A stretch of 64,000 nt of DNA, from NCBI RefSeq assembly GCF_029919115.1, contig NZ_CP123990.1:2232001-2296000 (forward strand), in the 5' to 3' direction. Source of the stretch: Variovorax paradoxus. GTDB taxonomy: Bacteria > Pseudomonadota > Gammaproteobacteria > Burkholderiales > Burkholderiaceae_C. Both the position numbers and the translations under genes were made by a program. Under the pieces are notes generated by a model. The model ran no database searches, was not told the DNA's origin, and worked only from the letters and a program-made list of their open reading frames with translations. Positions 17,200-26,048 of this stretch are shown piece after piece (position 1 is the first letter of the stretch; every line of letters begins with the position of its first letter).

Positions 17200-17883
17200 T
17201 CAGTTCGCCGCGAAGCAGTACATCAGCCCGGCGCTGCCGCTCATCTTGAGCTGATCGACGCTGCAGCCGCGCGTACCGTGCGACGAGTTCCACGAAGCAT
17301 TGGCTACCGGATCGGGATTGGTGCCCTTGCGGTCGTGATGTCCCACGATGGCGGAGCCGCCTTCGCTCTTGGTCCAGTTGCCGCATGTGGTGTCCTTGCC
17401 CGGCTCGGGTACGGCCACGGTGCCGTCAGGGCGCGAGCCGGTGAGGATGTCGTGGCGGTTGACCGGATCGCCGAAGCCGGAGACAACCTCGCCTTTCTCG
17501 GTCAGCGAGTTGTCCTTGCCGACTTTGGCGTTGGCGCTGTGCAGGTCGGCCACGCTGGTAGCGACAACCATTCCCTTGGCATTGGTCCACGGGCCAGTGC
17601 CGATCCGGTCGCGCGCGTTGACAGCGGGCTGTCCGTTTGCGGCAGCGGTGCTCAAATAAGCGCGCCACGTCTTGTTGCCCGCCCCCGCGCTGGCGGCCAG
17701 CGACTGGCAGAAGCGGTCGGCCCCGGCCAGGCCTCCGAGGTCGCCGCCCTTGCCGGGGTTCGCGCTGGTGATGAAGAAGCTCATGGAGTTTCCGCCGCCC
17801 GATGAACCCATGGCACCGCAACCGATGATCAGTGCAGTGGCCGCAATGGCGACGCCAGCGGAAAGAAACAAGCGACTGGGCAT
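17200..17883 (-). CDS. lectin-like secreted lipoprotein
   Basis: The 227-residue protein begins with a lipoprotein signal peptide (VAIAATALIIGCGAMG; cysteine at residue 22). The mature part has FFITSANPGKGGDLGGLAGADRFC, seen here as the start SANPGKGGDLGG and the pair ADRFCQ, then TWRAYLST, DRIGTGPW, a conserved NRHDILTGS and a closing CFAAN. This pattern fits the endostatin/C-type-lectin-like family common in bacterial outer-surface proteins. Its ligand is unknown. It would be anchored in the outer membrane. Confidence 0.72.
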   Translation of the reverse strand: MPSRLFLSAGVAIAATALIIGCGAMGSSGGGNSMSFFITSANPGKGGDLGGLAGADRFCQSLAASAGAGNKTWRAYLSTAAANGQPAVNARDRIGTGPWTNAKGMVVATSVADLHSANAKVGKDNSLTEKGEVVSGFGDPVNRHDILTGSRPDGTVAVPEPGKDTTCGNWTKSEGGSAIVGHHDRKGTNPDPVANASWNSSHGTRGCSVDQLKMSGSAGLMYCFAAN

Positions 17884-17973
17884 GAGGAGACTCCTGGCAG
17901 TGTTGGAGCCGGGAGGCTACCGCACCATGGTGCCGGCGGCAACCCGAGCCGCCCCCATGCGCTGACCCCAGCC

Positions 17974-18813
17974 TCACCCGGCCCGCGTTGCCGAGCCGAG
18001 CAACAGCTCGTTGGGCCCGAGCCAGCCTCGATGGCCGCGAAATTCCTCAAGCGCCTCCTCCATCTCTTGCCAGGCCAACTCCCTGGCCGGTGCATCCAGC
18101 GGCGCGAGTACTTCCATGATGGGTGAACCTGAACTTCGAACGAATGCGACGTAGGCAGCGGCGTCAGGAAGTTCGAATGGTGCCGCCAGCGGTTTCACTG
18201 CAACCTCGGCATAGCCAGCCGCCGTCAACAGACTTGCAAGCCTGCCCGGTGCCGCAAGGCTGAACAGACCGCCATCGGCGTACGGCGAGACGCTGCCGGT
18301 CAAGCCCCGGTGCTTGCGGGCCACCTTCATCATGGTCGTGATGCAAGGGTTGTTTGCGGGGTCGCCGAACACCAGCGCAACGAAGCGGCCGCCCGGGCGC
18401 AGCGCGTTGAATGCCGCGGCCAGCGCAGCGGCCGGGTTCATGCAGAACATGAGCCCGAGCCTGCACATCACCGCATCGAAAGGCGTCTGCGCATGAACCG
18501 GCTGCTCCGCGTCTGCAACGGCGAAGCGCACGTTGGCAAGGCCAGCCGCTTCGATGCGCCCGCGCGCGAAGTCCAGGATCTTCGGCGAAATGTCGGTCGC
18601 CAGCACGTCGCCCGTCGGCCCGACTGCGAACGCGATGTCCTTTGTCTGGTCGCCCGCACCCGCGGCCAGGTCGAGCACGCGTGCACCCCGCTGGAGCCGG
18701 GCCTCGGACAGCATCGCTGCGGTTGCCTGGCGCAACCACGCATGAATGATCGGCGAACTGCTGGACCAGCCTTCGGCAGCCCGGTCCCAGGCTTTCACAA
18801 CGGGCTCCGTCAT
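17974..18813 (-). CDS. class I SAM-dependent methyltransferase
   Basis: The 279-residue protein has the Rossmann methyltransferase motifs: VLDLAAGAGDQT for SAM binding, VLATDISP for the acidic residue, FAVADAEQ and DAVMCRLGLMF. It resembles UbiE-type small-molecule methyltransferases. Its ATG overlaps the stop of the Bug-protein gene (ATGA), so the two are coupled, although a shared function is not obvious. The substrate cannot be read from the sequence. Confidence 0.87.
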   Translation of the reverse strand: MTEPVVKAWDRAAEGWSSSSPIIHAWLRQATAAMLSEARLQRGARVLDLAAGAGDQTKDIAFAVGPTGDVLATDISPKILDFARGRIEAAGLANVRFAVADAEQPVHAQTPFDAVMCRLGLMFCMNPAAALAAAFNALRPGGRFVALVFGDPANNPCITTMMKVARKHRGLTGSVSPYADGGLFSLAAPGRLASLLTAAGYAEVAVKPLAAPFELPDAAAYVAFVRSSGSPIMEVLAPLDAPARELAWQEMEEALEEFRGHRGWLGPNELLLGSATRAG

Positions 18814-19835
18814 GCGTCACCCCGGATGCCAGCTTTGACCAGCAGGGGCATCCAGGCCCGTCGGTCGTCGTCTATCTTCGCGGCCAATTGCGAGGGTGAG
18901 CTTTGCGCAGCCATCATGGCCGCATCCTCGAACCGGCGTAACAGCCCGGCGCGCGTGACGACGTTGCCGATCGCCTCCGACGCCTGTTCCGCAATACGCG
19001 CCGGGGTGCCGGCAGGTGCAAAAAAGGCGAACCACTCGCGCATCACCGATCGCGCGTGGCCCTGATCGATGAGCGTGGGCACCGTGGGCGAGAAACGGCT
19101 GCGCTCTCGCCCCGAGGTGCCGAGAAGCCGCAGACGGCCGCCGGAGAGTTGCGGCAGCAGCAGGCCTTCCGGCAGCACGAGTACGGCGACCTGCCCGCCC
19201 AGGAGCGCCGCCATGGCGGGTGGGCCGCCCGGATAGGGAACATGGCGCCAGTCGAGCCCGGGCTGATCGAACAGCATGGCTTCCAGAATGTGCGGCAGGG
19301 TGCCCGTGCCGGGCGAGGCGGCGTTGGCCTCGCCGGAATGGCGCCGCATCCACTCGATCAACATCCTGGTGTCGGCAACCTCCGCCGGTACGGCATTGCC
19401 CACGGCCACGCCAAGATTCATCTCTGCGGCAAGCGACACGGGCACGAGGTCTCGCGCGGGGTCGTAGCCGAGTTTTCCGTACAGGGTTGGGTAGAGGCTG
19501 GCAATCGCGCCTTGGCCCAGCAGCCAGGTCGAGCCATCGGCAGGCGCCGACTTCAGCGCCTGCACCGCGATCTGCCCCGCCGCACCTGGCCGGTTGTCGA
19601 TAACCACCTGCTGTGAGAAGGCACCGGCAAGCGCTTCGCCAAAGGTTCGCGCCACGATGTCCGGCACGCTGCCTGCGGGACCGGTGCAAAGAATGCGAAG
19701 GCGTTCCTGCTTCGCTCCCGATACCGTCTGCCCGATGGAGGCGGAACCGCAGGCTGCAGCAGCTGCTGCGGCCGCACCGGCAATCAGCACCCGGCGGCGG
19801 GGCATGCGGCCATTGGCGAGGGAGCTTGTCTTCAT
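18810..19835 (-). CDS. Bug-family tripartite tricarboxylate transporter substrate-binding protein
   Basis: The start at 19835 gives 341 residues with an export signal (MPRRRVLIAGAAAAAAAACG) that has both twin-arginine and lipobox character. The mature protein has the Bug motifs: PAGSVPDIVARTFGEAL, VVIDNRPGAAGQIA and VPYPGGPPAMAALLGGQV. Such proteins bind carboxylates or similar solutes in the periplasm. No TctA or TctB gene is nearby, which is common in Burkholderiales, where these genes have multiplied. The divergent LysR gene at 19938 probably controls it. The open frame continues upstream to 20093 but lacks a signal peptide there. Confidence 0.88.
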   Translation of the reverse strand: MKTSSLANGRMPRRRVLIAGAAAAAAAACGSASIGQTVSGAKQERLRILCTGPAGSVPDIVARTFGEALAGAFSQQVVIDNRPGAAGQIAVQALKSAPADGSTWLLGQGAIASLYPTLYGKLGYDPARDLVPVSLAAEMNLGVAVGNAVPAEVADTRMLIEWMRRHSGEANAASPGTGTLPHILEAMLFDQPGLDWRHVPYPGGPPAMAALLGGQVAVLVLPEGLLLPQLSGGRLRLLGTSGRERSRFSPTVPTLIDQGHARSVMREWFAFFAPAGTPARIAEQASEAIGNVVTRAGLLRRFEDAAMMAAQSSPSQLAAKIDDDRRAWMPLLVKAGIRGDA

Positions 19836-19937
19836 GGGCGGCCTTGAAGTAGTGTGGCAACTCCAGCGTAGGCCGGAGCTCCATGGGCCACAAGGCGCGG
19901 ACTTGCAGAACGGGGCCGCAATAGTGCATAACGGGCC

Positions 19938-20831
19938 ATGCTCGACTGGAACGACCTGAAATACTTCGTGGCTGTGGCGCAGCACGGCAGCACGCTGGCT
20001 GCGGGCCGGGCCCTGGGGGTCGACCAGTCGACGGTGCAGCGACGACTGACCGCGCTGGAGCGGCACATCGGCCGTGCGCTCGTCCAGCGGCATACCACGG
20101 GCTACACGCTCACCGGCTTCGGCATCGAAATGCTGGAAGCCGCGCGTGAGGTCGAACTGGCCGTGGGCGAGTTCGAACAGGTGCTGGCTGCGTCAAAGCG
20201 CAATGCCGCCGGCGTGATCCGGCTCACCTGCCCGGAGCCGCTCGTGAACAGGTTGACGCGCTCGGGCCTGCTGGATCGGTTTCATGCGCTGCATCCGGCG
20301 CTGCACGTTGAATTTGTAATGAGCGACAAATACGTCGATCTGCGCACCGGCGAGGCCGACGTCGCACTGCGTTCAGGCGACACGGACGATGCCGTGCTCG
20401 TCGGCCGCAAGGTGGGCGACTCGCTGTGGGCCGTGTATGCGAGCCGGGACTACGTGGCGCGCCACGGCAAACCCTCGTCGATCGAAGAGATCCAGGCGCA
20501 TCCGGTGGCCGGGTTCGAAGAGAGCATGGCGAGCCACCGTGCAAGCCAGTGGCTGCGCCAGGTGGCGCCGGGGGCAAACATCGTGGCCCGCAGCGGCAGC
20601 GTGCTCGGTCTCCTGTTGTCGGCAAAGGCCGGCGTGGGCGTTGCGCCGCTGCCGACAGCGCTCGGCGATTCGGAGCCGGAACTGGAACGGGTTCTCGGTC
20701 CGATCCCGGCGCTGTCGCGGGACTGGCGGCTCCTTGCGATGCCCGAGATTCGGAAGACGCCCCGCGTGAGCGCATTCTTCGACTTCATTGCCACTGAAAT
20801 CGACGCGCTCAAGCCCATCATCACCGGCTAG
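19938..20831 (+). CDS. LysR family transcriptional regulator
   Basis: The 297-residue protein starts MLDWNDLKYFVAVAQHGS and has a helix-turn-helix (AGRALGVDQSTVQRRLTALERHIG) followed by an effector-binding domain (DLRTGEADVALR, GLLLSAKAGVGVAPLP). The QSTVQRR form is typical of LysR proteins of the GcvA/DsdC-like side group. It is divergent from the Bug-protein gene, about 100 bases away, and likely regulates it. Confidence 0.92.
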   Translation: MLDWNDLKYFVAVAQHGSTLAAGRALGVDQSTVQRRLTALERHIGRALVQRHTTGYTLTGFGIEMLEAAREVELAVGEFEQVLAASKRNAAGVIRLTCPEPLVNRLTRSGLLDRFHALHPALHVEFVMSDKYVDLRTGEADVALRSGDTDDAVLVGRKVGDSLWAVYASRDYVARHGKPSSIEEIQAHPVAGFEESMASHRASQWLRQVAPGANIVARSGSVLGLLLSAKAGVGVAPLPTALGDSEPELERVLGPIPALSRDWRLLAMPEIRKTPRVSAFFDFIATEIDALKPIITG

Positions 20832-20856
20832 CGAGACCGGTGTAACGCAAGTCTCG
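20832..20856. terminator. weak bidirectional hairpin between convergent LysR and AraC genes
   Basis: CGAGAC and GTCTCG form a six-pair stem around a 13-base loop in the 30-base gap between two convergent genes. The position suits shared transcript ends, but there is no T-run on either side. Confidence 0.35.
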
Positions 20857-20861
20857 AGGCC

Positions 20862-21683
20862 TCATGCGGCCTGCTTCCACTCCCGTGGCGACAGGCCGCT
20901 TTGCGCCTTGAAAGCGCGCGACAACGCCGCTTCGCTCCCATAGCCGACCTCTTGCGCAATGAGCTTGAGCGGGCGACCCTGGCGCAGCGCCTGCTGCGCA
21001 AGGCCGACGCGCCAGCGCTGCAGGTAGACCCCCGGCGTGCACCCCACGGTGTCCCGAAACTGCGTGGCAAACACGCTGCGCGACATGCCCGCCTCGGCAG
21101 CCAGCCCATCGAGCGTCCATTCGAGCGCAGGCTTGTCGTGCATGGCCACCACGGCATTGCGCAGGCGCGGGTGCGAAAGCCCGGCGAGCAGACCCGAGCG
21201 GGTTTGCCCTTTTTCCATGAGGTGCCTCAGCACCTGGATGAGCACGACATCGAACAGGCGGTTCAGCAGCACCTGCTTGCCGCAGCGCTGCTCGAAAGCC
21301 TCTTCGAACAGCAGCTCCAGCACGCCCTCGGTGCCGTCTATTTCTTCCAGCGGCAGGCAGACGAACGCAGGCAGCGCGGCCAGGATCGGGTTGGCGGCGC
21401 CACCTTCGAACTGCAGGTGCGCACAGGCAAAGTCCGCGCCGTGCACGGTGTCGGTAATGAACCTGTGCGCCATCGGCCGCGGATACATCAGGAGGCTGGG
21501 CTTTCCGATCCGCAGCACCTCCGCGCCGCCGTGGCTCACACCCACTTCGCCGCGCCGCACCAGGTGCAGCTGCCCCGTTGCGCCCTCCCCGTCCAGGTCG
21601 TTGATTCCGCACAGCGCACCGGTATGAAACACCCGCGCAGTGACCGAAAAGTGAGTCAGCAAGGCTTCGAGCCGATCAGCCAT
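20862..21683 (-). CDS. AraC family transcriptional regulator (cupin effector domain)
   Basis: The ATG at 21683 (MADRLEALLTHFSV) has GGAG eight bases upstream; the ATG four codons earlier lacks one. The 273-residue protein has an N-terminal cupin domain (LHLVRRGEVGVS, LLMYPRPMAHRF) of the AraC_binding_6 type. Two C-terminal helix-turn-helix units follow (LDGLAAEAGMSRSVFATQF; LIAQEVGYGSEAALSRAF). It is divergent from the chloroperoxidase-like hydrolase gene at 21799 with a 115-base AT-rich spacer, an arrangement often seen for these regulators and a reductase or hydrolase target. Confidence 0.9.
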   Translation of the reverse strand: MADRLEALLTHFSVTARVFHTGALCGINDLDGEGATGQLHLVRRGEVGVSHGGAEVLRIGKPSLLMYPRPMAHRFITDTVHGADFACAHLQFEGGAANPILAALPAFVCLPLEEIDGTEGVLELLFEEAFEQRCGKQVLLNRLFDVVLIQVLRHLMEKGQTRSGLLAGLSHPRLRNAVVAMHDKPALEWTLDGLAAEAGMSRSVFATQFRDTVGCTPGVYLQRWRVGLAQQALRQGRPLKLIAQEVGYGSEAALSRAFKAQSGLSPREWKQAA

Positions 21684-21798
21684 CAAATACTCCAAGTCAA
21701 GTTATCAGGACTTTTTATCACCAATCGTTTCACCACACACGTAAAGTTCGTTCTGTCGATTCCGACCTGAAACCTGAAACCGAATCAAAGGAAAAAAC

Positions 21799-22743
21799 AT
21801 GAACGCCGTTACCCGCATCTTCGCCCTGGCCGCCCTGGCTGTTGCCGCCAATGCCGTGTTCGCCGCCGACCCCTCGCCGGTCCGCCAGCCGGCGGCCGCG
21901 GTTGCAAAGAGCGCGAGCTACATCACCACCCAGGACGGCGTGCAGATCTACTACAAGGACTGGGGCCCGAAGAATGGCCAGGTGGTTGCCTTCAGCCACG
22001 GCTGGCCGCTGAACTCGGACAGCTGGGAATCGCAAATGATTTTCCTCGCCTCCAAGGGCTACCGCGTGATTGCGCATGACCGCCGCGGCCATGGCCGTTC
22101 GAGCCAGCCCTGGGAAGGCAATGACATGGACCACTACGCCGACGACCTGGCGGCCGTGATCAACACGCTCGGCGTGAAGGACGTGACGCTGGTCGGCTTC
22201 TCCACCGGTGGCGGCGAAGTGGCGCGCTACATCGGCCGCTACGGCACCAGCCGCGTGAAGAAGGCGGCGCTGGTGAGCGCGGTTCCCCCGCTCATGCTGA
22301 AGACCGACAAGAACCCGGGCGGCCTCCCCATCGAGGTGTTCGACGGCATTCGCAAGGGAGAGCTCGAGAACCGCTCGCAGCTGTACCTCGACATTGCCTC
22401 GGGTCCGTTCTTCGGCTTCAACCGGCCGGGCGCCAAGGTGTCGCAGGGTTCCATCCAGTCGTTCTGGGCGCAGGGCATGCAGGCCGGCCACAAGAACACC
22501 TACGACTCGATTGCCGCGTTCTCGGCCACCGACTTCACCGAAGACCTGAAGCGCTTCGACGTGCCGACCCTGGTCGTGCACGGCGACGACGACCAGATCG
22601 TGCCGATCGATGCATCCGGCCGGGCATCTGCCAAGCTGATCAAGAACGCCAAGCTGATCGTCTATGCAGGTGCACCGCACGGGCTCGCCGACACGCACAA
22701 GGATCGGCTCAACAACGACCTGCTGAATTTCATCAAGGAGTAA
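21799..22743 (+). CDS. secreted alpha/beta hydrolase (non-heme chloroperoxidase-like)
   Basis: A Sec signal peptide ([22 protein letters not shown]) leads the 314-residue protein. The alpha/beta hydrolase core has FSHGWPLNS (oxyanion), the nucleophile in GFSTGGGE, the acid in [10 protein letters not shown] and the histidine in [11 protein letters not shown]. This pattern is close to cofactor-free bacterial haloperoxidases and arylesterases. It probably works in the periplasm as an esterase or perhydrolase; true halogenation is doubtful. AAGGAAA precedes the ATG. The divergent AraC regulator at 21683 is the likely controller. Confidence 0.9.
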   Translation: MNAVTRIFALAALAVAANAVFAADPSPVRQPAAAVAKSASYITTQDGVQIYYKDWGPKNGQVVAFSHGWPLNSDSWESQMIFLASKGYRVIAHDRRGHGRSSQPWEGNDMDHYADDLAAVINTLGVKDVTLVGFSTGGGEVARYIGRYGTSRVKKAALVSAVPPLMLKTDKNPGGLPIEVFDGIRKGELENRSQLYLDIASGPFFGFNRPGAKVSQGSIQSFWAQGMQAGHKNTYDSIAAFSATDFTEDLKRFDVPTLVVHGDDDQIVPIDASGRASAKLIKNAKLIVYAGAPHGLADTHKDRLNNDLLNFIKE

Positions 22744-22770
22744 GCGGAGGAGCGGCGCAAAGGCTGTAGC

Positions 22771-23553
22771 TCAGGCGCCGAACCAATCACGGGCCGACCT
22801 TCCCTGGTCCGGCCCGAGCATCGAGAAGCCGCCGTCGACCGGAATATCGGCACCGGTCACGAAACGCGCGGCGTCCGAGCACAAGAAAAGCACCACCTGC
22901 GCCACGTCGTCCGGGTCGCCCGCCCGGCCCAGCGGATGCAGTGGCGCCGCCATGCGGTCGGCATGCGCCCGGTCGCCGCCGGCCATGCGGCTCAATGCGT
23001 CGGACCAGGTCCAGCCGGGCGACACCGAGTTGACGCGCACACCGCGCGGTGCCAAGGTGGCCGCCTGGTTGCGTGTGAGCTGCAGGATGGCGGCCTTGGC
23101 CGCGGGATAGAGCGCCCGGTTCGCGGTGCCGAACTTGCCCCCGACGCTCCCCATGTTGACGATGGCGCCGCGCTGCGCCGCCAGCGCATCCGCGGCCTTT
23201 TGCACCAGCACTGCGCCGGACACCAGGTTGACGTCCAGCGCGTGCAGCCATTCGCTGCGCGTGGCCGCCATGCCGCTGTCTCCGTAGGCCACCGCGTTGT
23301 TGATGAGAAAGTCGATGCGGCCTTCGGTGGCGAGCACATCGGCCAACAGCGCATCGAGCGCCGCGTCCGATGCGATGTCGCACTCCGCAAAGCGGCAGCC
23401 GCTACCTAGTTCGGCCTGCAGCGCCTGGCCGCGCCCGGCATCGATATCGACCGCCAATACCTGAGCACCGGCTTGCACGAATGCACGAGCGATGGCGCTG
23501 CCGAGCATGGCACCCGCGCCGGTGACGATGGCAACCTTGCCTTGCAGAGTCAT
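22771..23553 (-). CDS. SDR family oxidoreductase (possible cis-dihydrodiol dehydrogenase)
   Basis: The 260-residue protein has the short-chain dehydrogenase signature: TGAGAMLGSA for NAD(P) binding, NNAVAYGD, and a catalytic Ser-Tyr-Lys set in MGSVGG and YPAAK. VDGGFSM closes the fold. It is the last gene of an operon led by a hydrolase and a Rieske dioxygenase, so it may oxidise the dihydrodiol that the dioxygenase makes. Its ATG overlaps the stop of the isochorismatase-fold gene by four bases. Confidence 0.9.
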   Translation of the reverse strand: MTLQGKVAIVTGAGAMLGSAIARAFVQAGAQVLAVDIDAGRGQALQAELGSGCRFAECDIASDAALDALLADVLATEGRIDFLINNAVAYGDSGMAATRSEWLHALDVNLVSGAVLVQKAADALAAQRGAIVNMGSVGGKFGTANRALYPAAKAAILQLTRNQAATLAPRGVRVNSVSPGWTWSDALSRMAGGDRAHADRMAAPLHPLGRAGDPDDVAQVVLFLCSDAARFVTGADIPVDGGFSMLGPDQGRSARDWFGA

Positions 23554-24191
23554 GGCCTGTCTTTCGATTGTTTCGCTTCTTTCATGTCCTGGGGGACCTC
23601 ATCGTTCTTCATGCGCGCGATCGCTTCGTCGACGCGCATCACGTCCGCGAGCATGGCCAGTGTCTCCAGGCTGGCCGCATGCAGGTGCGGCTGCGCGGTG
23701 CTGCATGCATCGGCCACAACCGCCACGTCATAGCCCAGGTCGCTGGCATGGCGCGCACCGTGCTCGACCACGTGGTTGGTCGCAATGCCCGCCACATACA
23801 GCCGCGTGGCGCCAGTGGTGCGCACCGCCTCTTCGAGCCCGCTCGCCCAGAACGGATTGTTGCGCTTGTGGGTGACGATTGCTTCGCCGGGCAGCGGCGC
23901 CAGTTCGGGGTAGAACTCCGCGCCCCACTGCCCATCGAGCACGGCGCCGGTTTCGGCCACGCGGCGGAACAGCATGCTGTTGCGCAGGCAGTCCGCATAC
24001 CCGGGCGCAAAGGCAATGCGCACAAAGATGACCGGCACGCCGCTCGCGCGTGCACCGGCAATCAGCCGCGCGGCTGAGGCAATCAGGCGCGGGCGCGCGG
24101 GGTCGTCTGCGGCCACGCCCACCCGCACCTTGCCGTCGGCGTGGAGCACGTCGTTCTGGTAATGCATTGCCAGCAGCGCGGCCTTGGTCAC
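23550..24191 (-). CDS. isochorismatase-fold hydrolase, atypical active site
   Basis: The 213-residue protein has the isochorismatase/nicotinamidase fold: LLAMHYQNDVL at the start, THKRNNPF with the conserved lysine (K109), and VAGIATNHVVEHGARHASD. In cysteine hydrolases of this family the first motif has a catalytic Asp where this protein has H10, and a nucleophilic Cys where it has V141. Without them amide hydrolysis by the usual route is unlikely. It may be a vinyl-ether or other hydrolase, or non-catalytic. It is coupled by four-base overlaps to the SDR and dioxygenase beta genes. Confidence 0.82.
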   Translation of the reverse strand: MTKAALLAMHYQNDVLHADGKVRVGVAADDPARPRLIASAARLIAGARASGVPVIFVRIAFAPGYADCLRNSMLFRRVAETGAVLDGQWGAEFYPELAPLPGEAIVTHKRNNPFWASGLEEAVRTTGATRLYVAGIATNHVVEHGARHASDLGYDVAVVADACSTAQPHLHAASLETLAMLADVMRVDEAIARMKNDEVPQDMKEAKQSKDRP

Positions 24192-24673
24192 ATGAACACC
24201 TGCAAGGCTTCATGCGGCGCATCGCAATTGACAAGCTCTACGCGCTTCATTTCAATGCGCCACGCGTCGCCTTCGCGGCGCAAGGTGTGCAGCACGCTGC
24301 CGCCGAAGGCGCGCTGCTCGGTCTTGCGCCACTCGAGCAGATGGAAAGTCGAGCGCACCACGCAACCGCCCTGGGTGCGCGACTCGAGCGAGATGTTGCC
24401 CAGCACATGAACGGTGCGAGTCGGTGGCTGCTGCGAATAGGCGCGGGCCTGCTCGAGCCGCCGAGCCCGCATCGAGCGCAGCAAGGCGTTTTCGCAGAAC
24501 AGCGAGGCGTGGTTGAGGTGATCGGTCTGCCCGTGGACCAGCGGTACCCAGTAGAGCCCATCGGGCGTGAAAAGCCGCAGCCATTCGTCCCAGCGGTGCT
24601 CGTCGAGCAGGCGCGCCTCATGAAACAGAAATTGTGAAATGTCCTGTTGTTCTTGCCAGTCGGTGAAGGTCAT
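24188..24673 (-). CDS. aromatic-ring-hydroxylating dioxygenase beta subunit
   Basis: The 161-residue protein has the NTF2-like fold of dioxygenase small subunits, with QFLFHEARLLDEHRWDEWL at the start and RTVHVLGNISLES in the middle. Beta subunits are structural and shape substrate specificity in the alpha3-beta3 enzyme. The gene overlaps the alpha subunit gene by four bases, as expected for obligate partners. Confidence 0.92.
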   Translation of the reverse strand: MTFTDWQEQQDISQFLFHEARLLDEHRWDEWLRLFTPDGLYWVPLVHGQTDHLNHASLFCENALLRSMRARRLEQARAYSQQPPTRTVHVLGNISLESRTQGGCVVRSTFHLLEWRKTEQRAFGGSVLHTLRREGDAWRIEMKRVELVNCDAPHEALQVFM

Positions 24674-25974
24674 TCGGCGCCTCCAGCCTGAACGCCCATG
24701 TACGCAGCCCAGGCGCCGAACATGTTGCGCGGCGGCATTTCGCTGTTGCCGTTGGAAGACCGGCCGCCCGGCAGGGGCTGGTCGCGCCCCATACCGCGAT
24801 GCATGCTGACCCAGTCGCCGCCGTCGGAGGCCAGGCCCTCCTGCACGCGGTTGTAGGCTTCAAGGTCATCGGGCATCACGTTCGACGAGGGCGAATTGAC
24901 GATGTTGGTGTACTTGAGCGTGCGCTGGAATGTGGCCTCCGGCGCCCCCTTCAGCCGAAAGCTGAAAATTTCCACCAGCGTGCGGTCCACCGAGAGCGGC
25001 CGTATCACCCGGATCTGCTGGAACGAGGTGTGCGGCGAGCAGCTCGGGTACACGATGGTGTTGTGCCGGTTCACGCGCAAGATCTGGTCGGCGCGAGCCG
25101 CGCCCTGCTTCGCTTCGAGCGCCGCCACATAGGCCAGGCTCACCGGGTCGGTGGGCGGCACGAAGATGCCTTCCATGAAGCCGTGGCCGTGGTCGTAACC
25201 CTTGAGTTCGAGCTTTTCCCAGAACTCCAGCGGCTCCCCGTTGCCGTCGACGATCACCACTTCGAAGGGCTTGGGCGTGCCGGCGGGCATCGATTCGAAC
25301 TCTTCCTTGGCTGCGCGCCAGGACGATTCATGCGTGGCCACCGCATGGATCGTGTCGTGCAGGTTCTCGAAGAATATCTTCCAGTTGTTGCGCTGGATCA
25401 CGCGCTGCACGCCGCCGGCCACTTCCACTTCGCCGTCGGGGGCGCGGTCGCAGAAGTTGTCGAGCGAGGTGGCCACGCCGCCCAGGAATTCGACGAGCTC
25501 GGGGCCTTCCTCAGCCAGGCTCGCGAACACGAAGCCGCGGTGGCTGGCCACGCGCGCCACCTTGCGCACGGAATGCTGCTGCGCCTTCAGGTCGAGCGCG
25601 GTGTCTTCGTAGCCGCTGCGCAGCGGCACGGAGAGCAGGCTGCCGTCGCATTTGAAAGTCCAGCCGTGATAGAGGCAACGCAAGAACTTGCCGGCGCTGC
25701 CGCTGCCGTCCGGAACGATCTTGGCGCCCTTGTGCGGGCAGCGGTTGTAGAGCACGTTCACGGCGCCGTCGGTGTGGCGCACCATCACCACGGGTTCGCG
25801 CCCGAGGCGCGTGGTGAAGTAGTCGCCGACGTTGGGCACCTGGCTCTCGTGGCCGACGTAGAGCCAGGCCTGCCCGAAGACGCGGTCCATCTCCAGCTCG
25901 AAGATGGCGGGGTCCGTGTAGACGCGCTTGTGCACGCGGTCAGGCTGCACGAGCGCCTGCAGGTCGATGGTCAT
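24670..25974 (-). CDS. Rieske aromatic-ring-hydroxylating dioxygenase alpha subunit
   Basis: The 434-residue protein has a Rieske domain with C79-x-H81 (NRCPHKGA) and C100-x2-H103 (CLYHGW). The mononuclear iron site is ENLHDTIHAVATH, with the bridging aspartate and two histidines in place. It inserts both atoms of O2 into an aromatic ring using electrons from a separate reductase. No ferredoxin or reductase gene is in the cluster, so that partner must be elsewhere. CAGGAG lies upstream of the ATG. The substrate is unknown; the neighbours suggest an aromatic acid. Confidence 0.93.
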   Translation of the reverse strand: MTIDLQALVQPDRVHKRVYTDPAIFELEMDRVFGQAWLYVGHESQVPNVGDYFTTRLGREPVVMVRHTDGAVNVLYNRCPHKGAKIVPDGSGSAGKFLRCLYHGWTFKCDGSLLSVPLRSGYEDTALDLKAQQHSVRKVARVASHRGFVFASLAEEGPELVEFLGGVATSLDNFCDRAPDGEVEVAGGVQRVIQRNNWKIFFENLHDTIHAVATHESSWRAAKEEFESMPAGTPKPFEVVIVDGNGEPLEFWEKLELKGYDHGHGFMEGIFVPPTDPVSLAYVAALEAKQGAARADQILRVNRHNTIVYPSCSPHTSFQQIRVIRPLSVDRTLVEIFSFRLKGAPEATFQRTLKYTNIVNSPSSNVMPDDLEAYNRVQEGLASDGGDWVSMHRGMGRDQPLPGGRSSNGNSEMPPRNMFGAWAAYMGVQAGGAE

Positions 25975-26048
25975 GAAAATGGGTCTCCTGAACTGTGGTC
26001 TTCAGATGTCGAGCACCAGCGGTTCGAGCATTGCCTGGCCGGCGGCCA

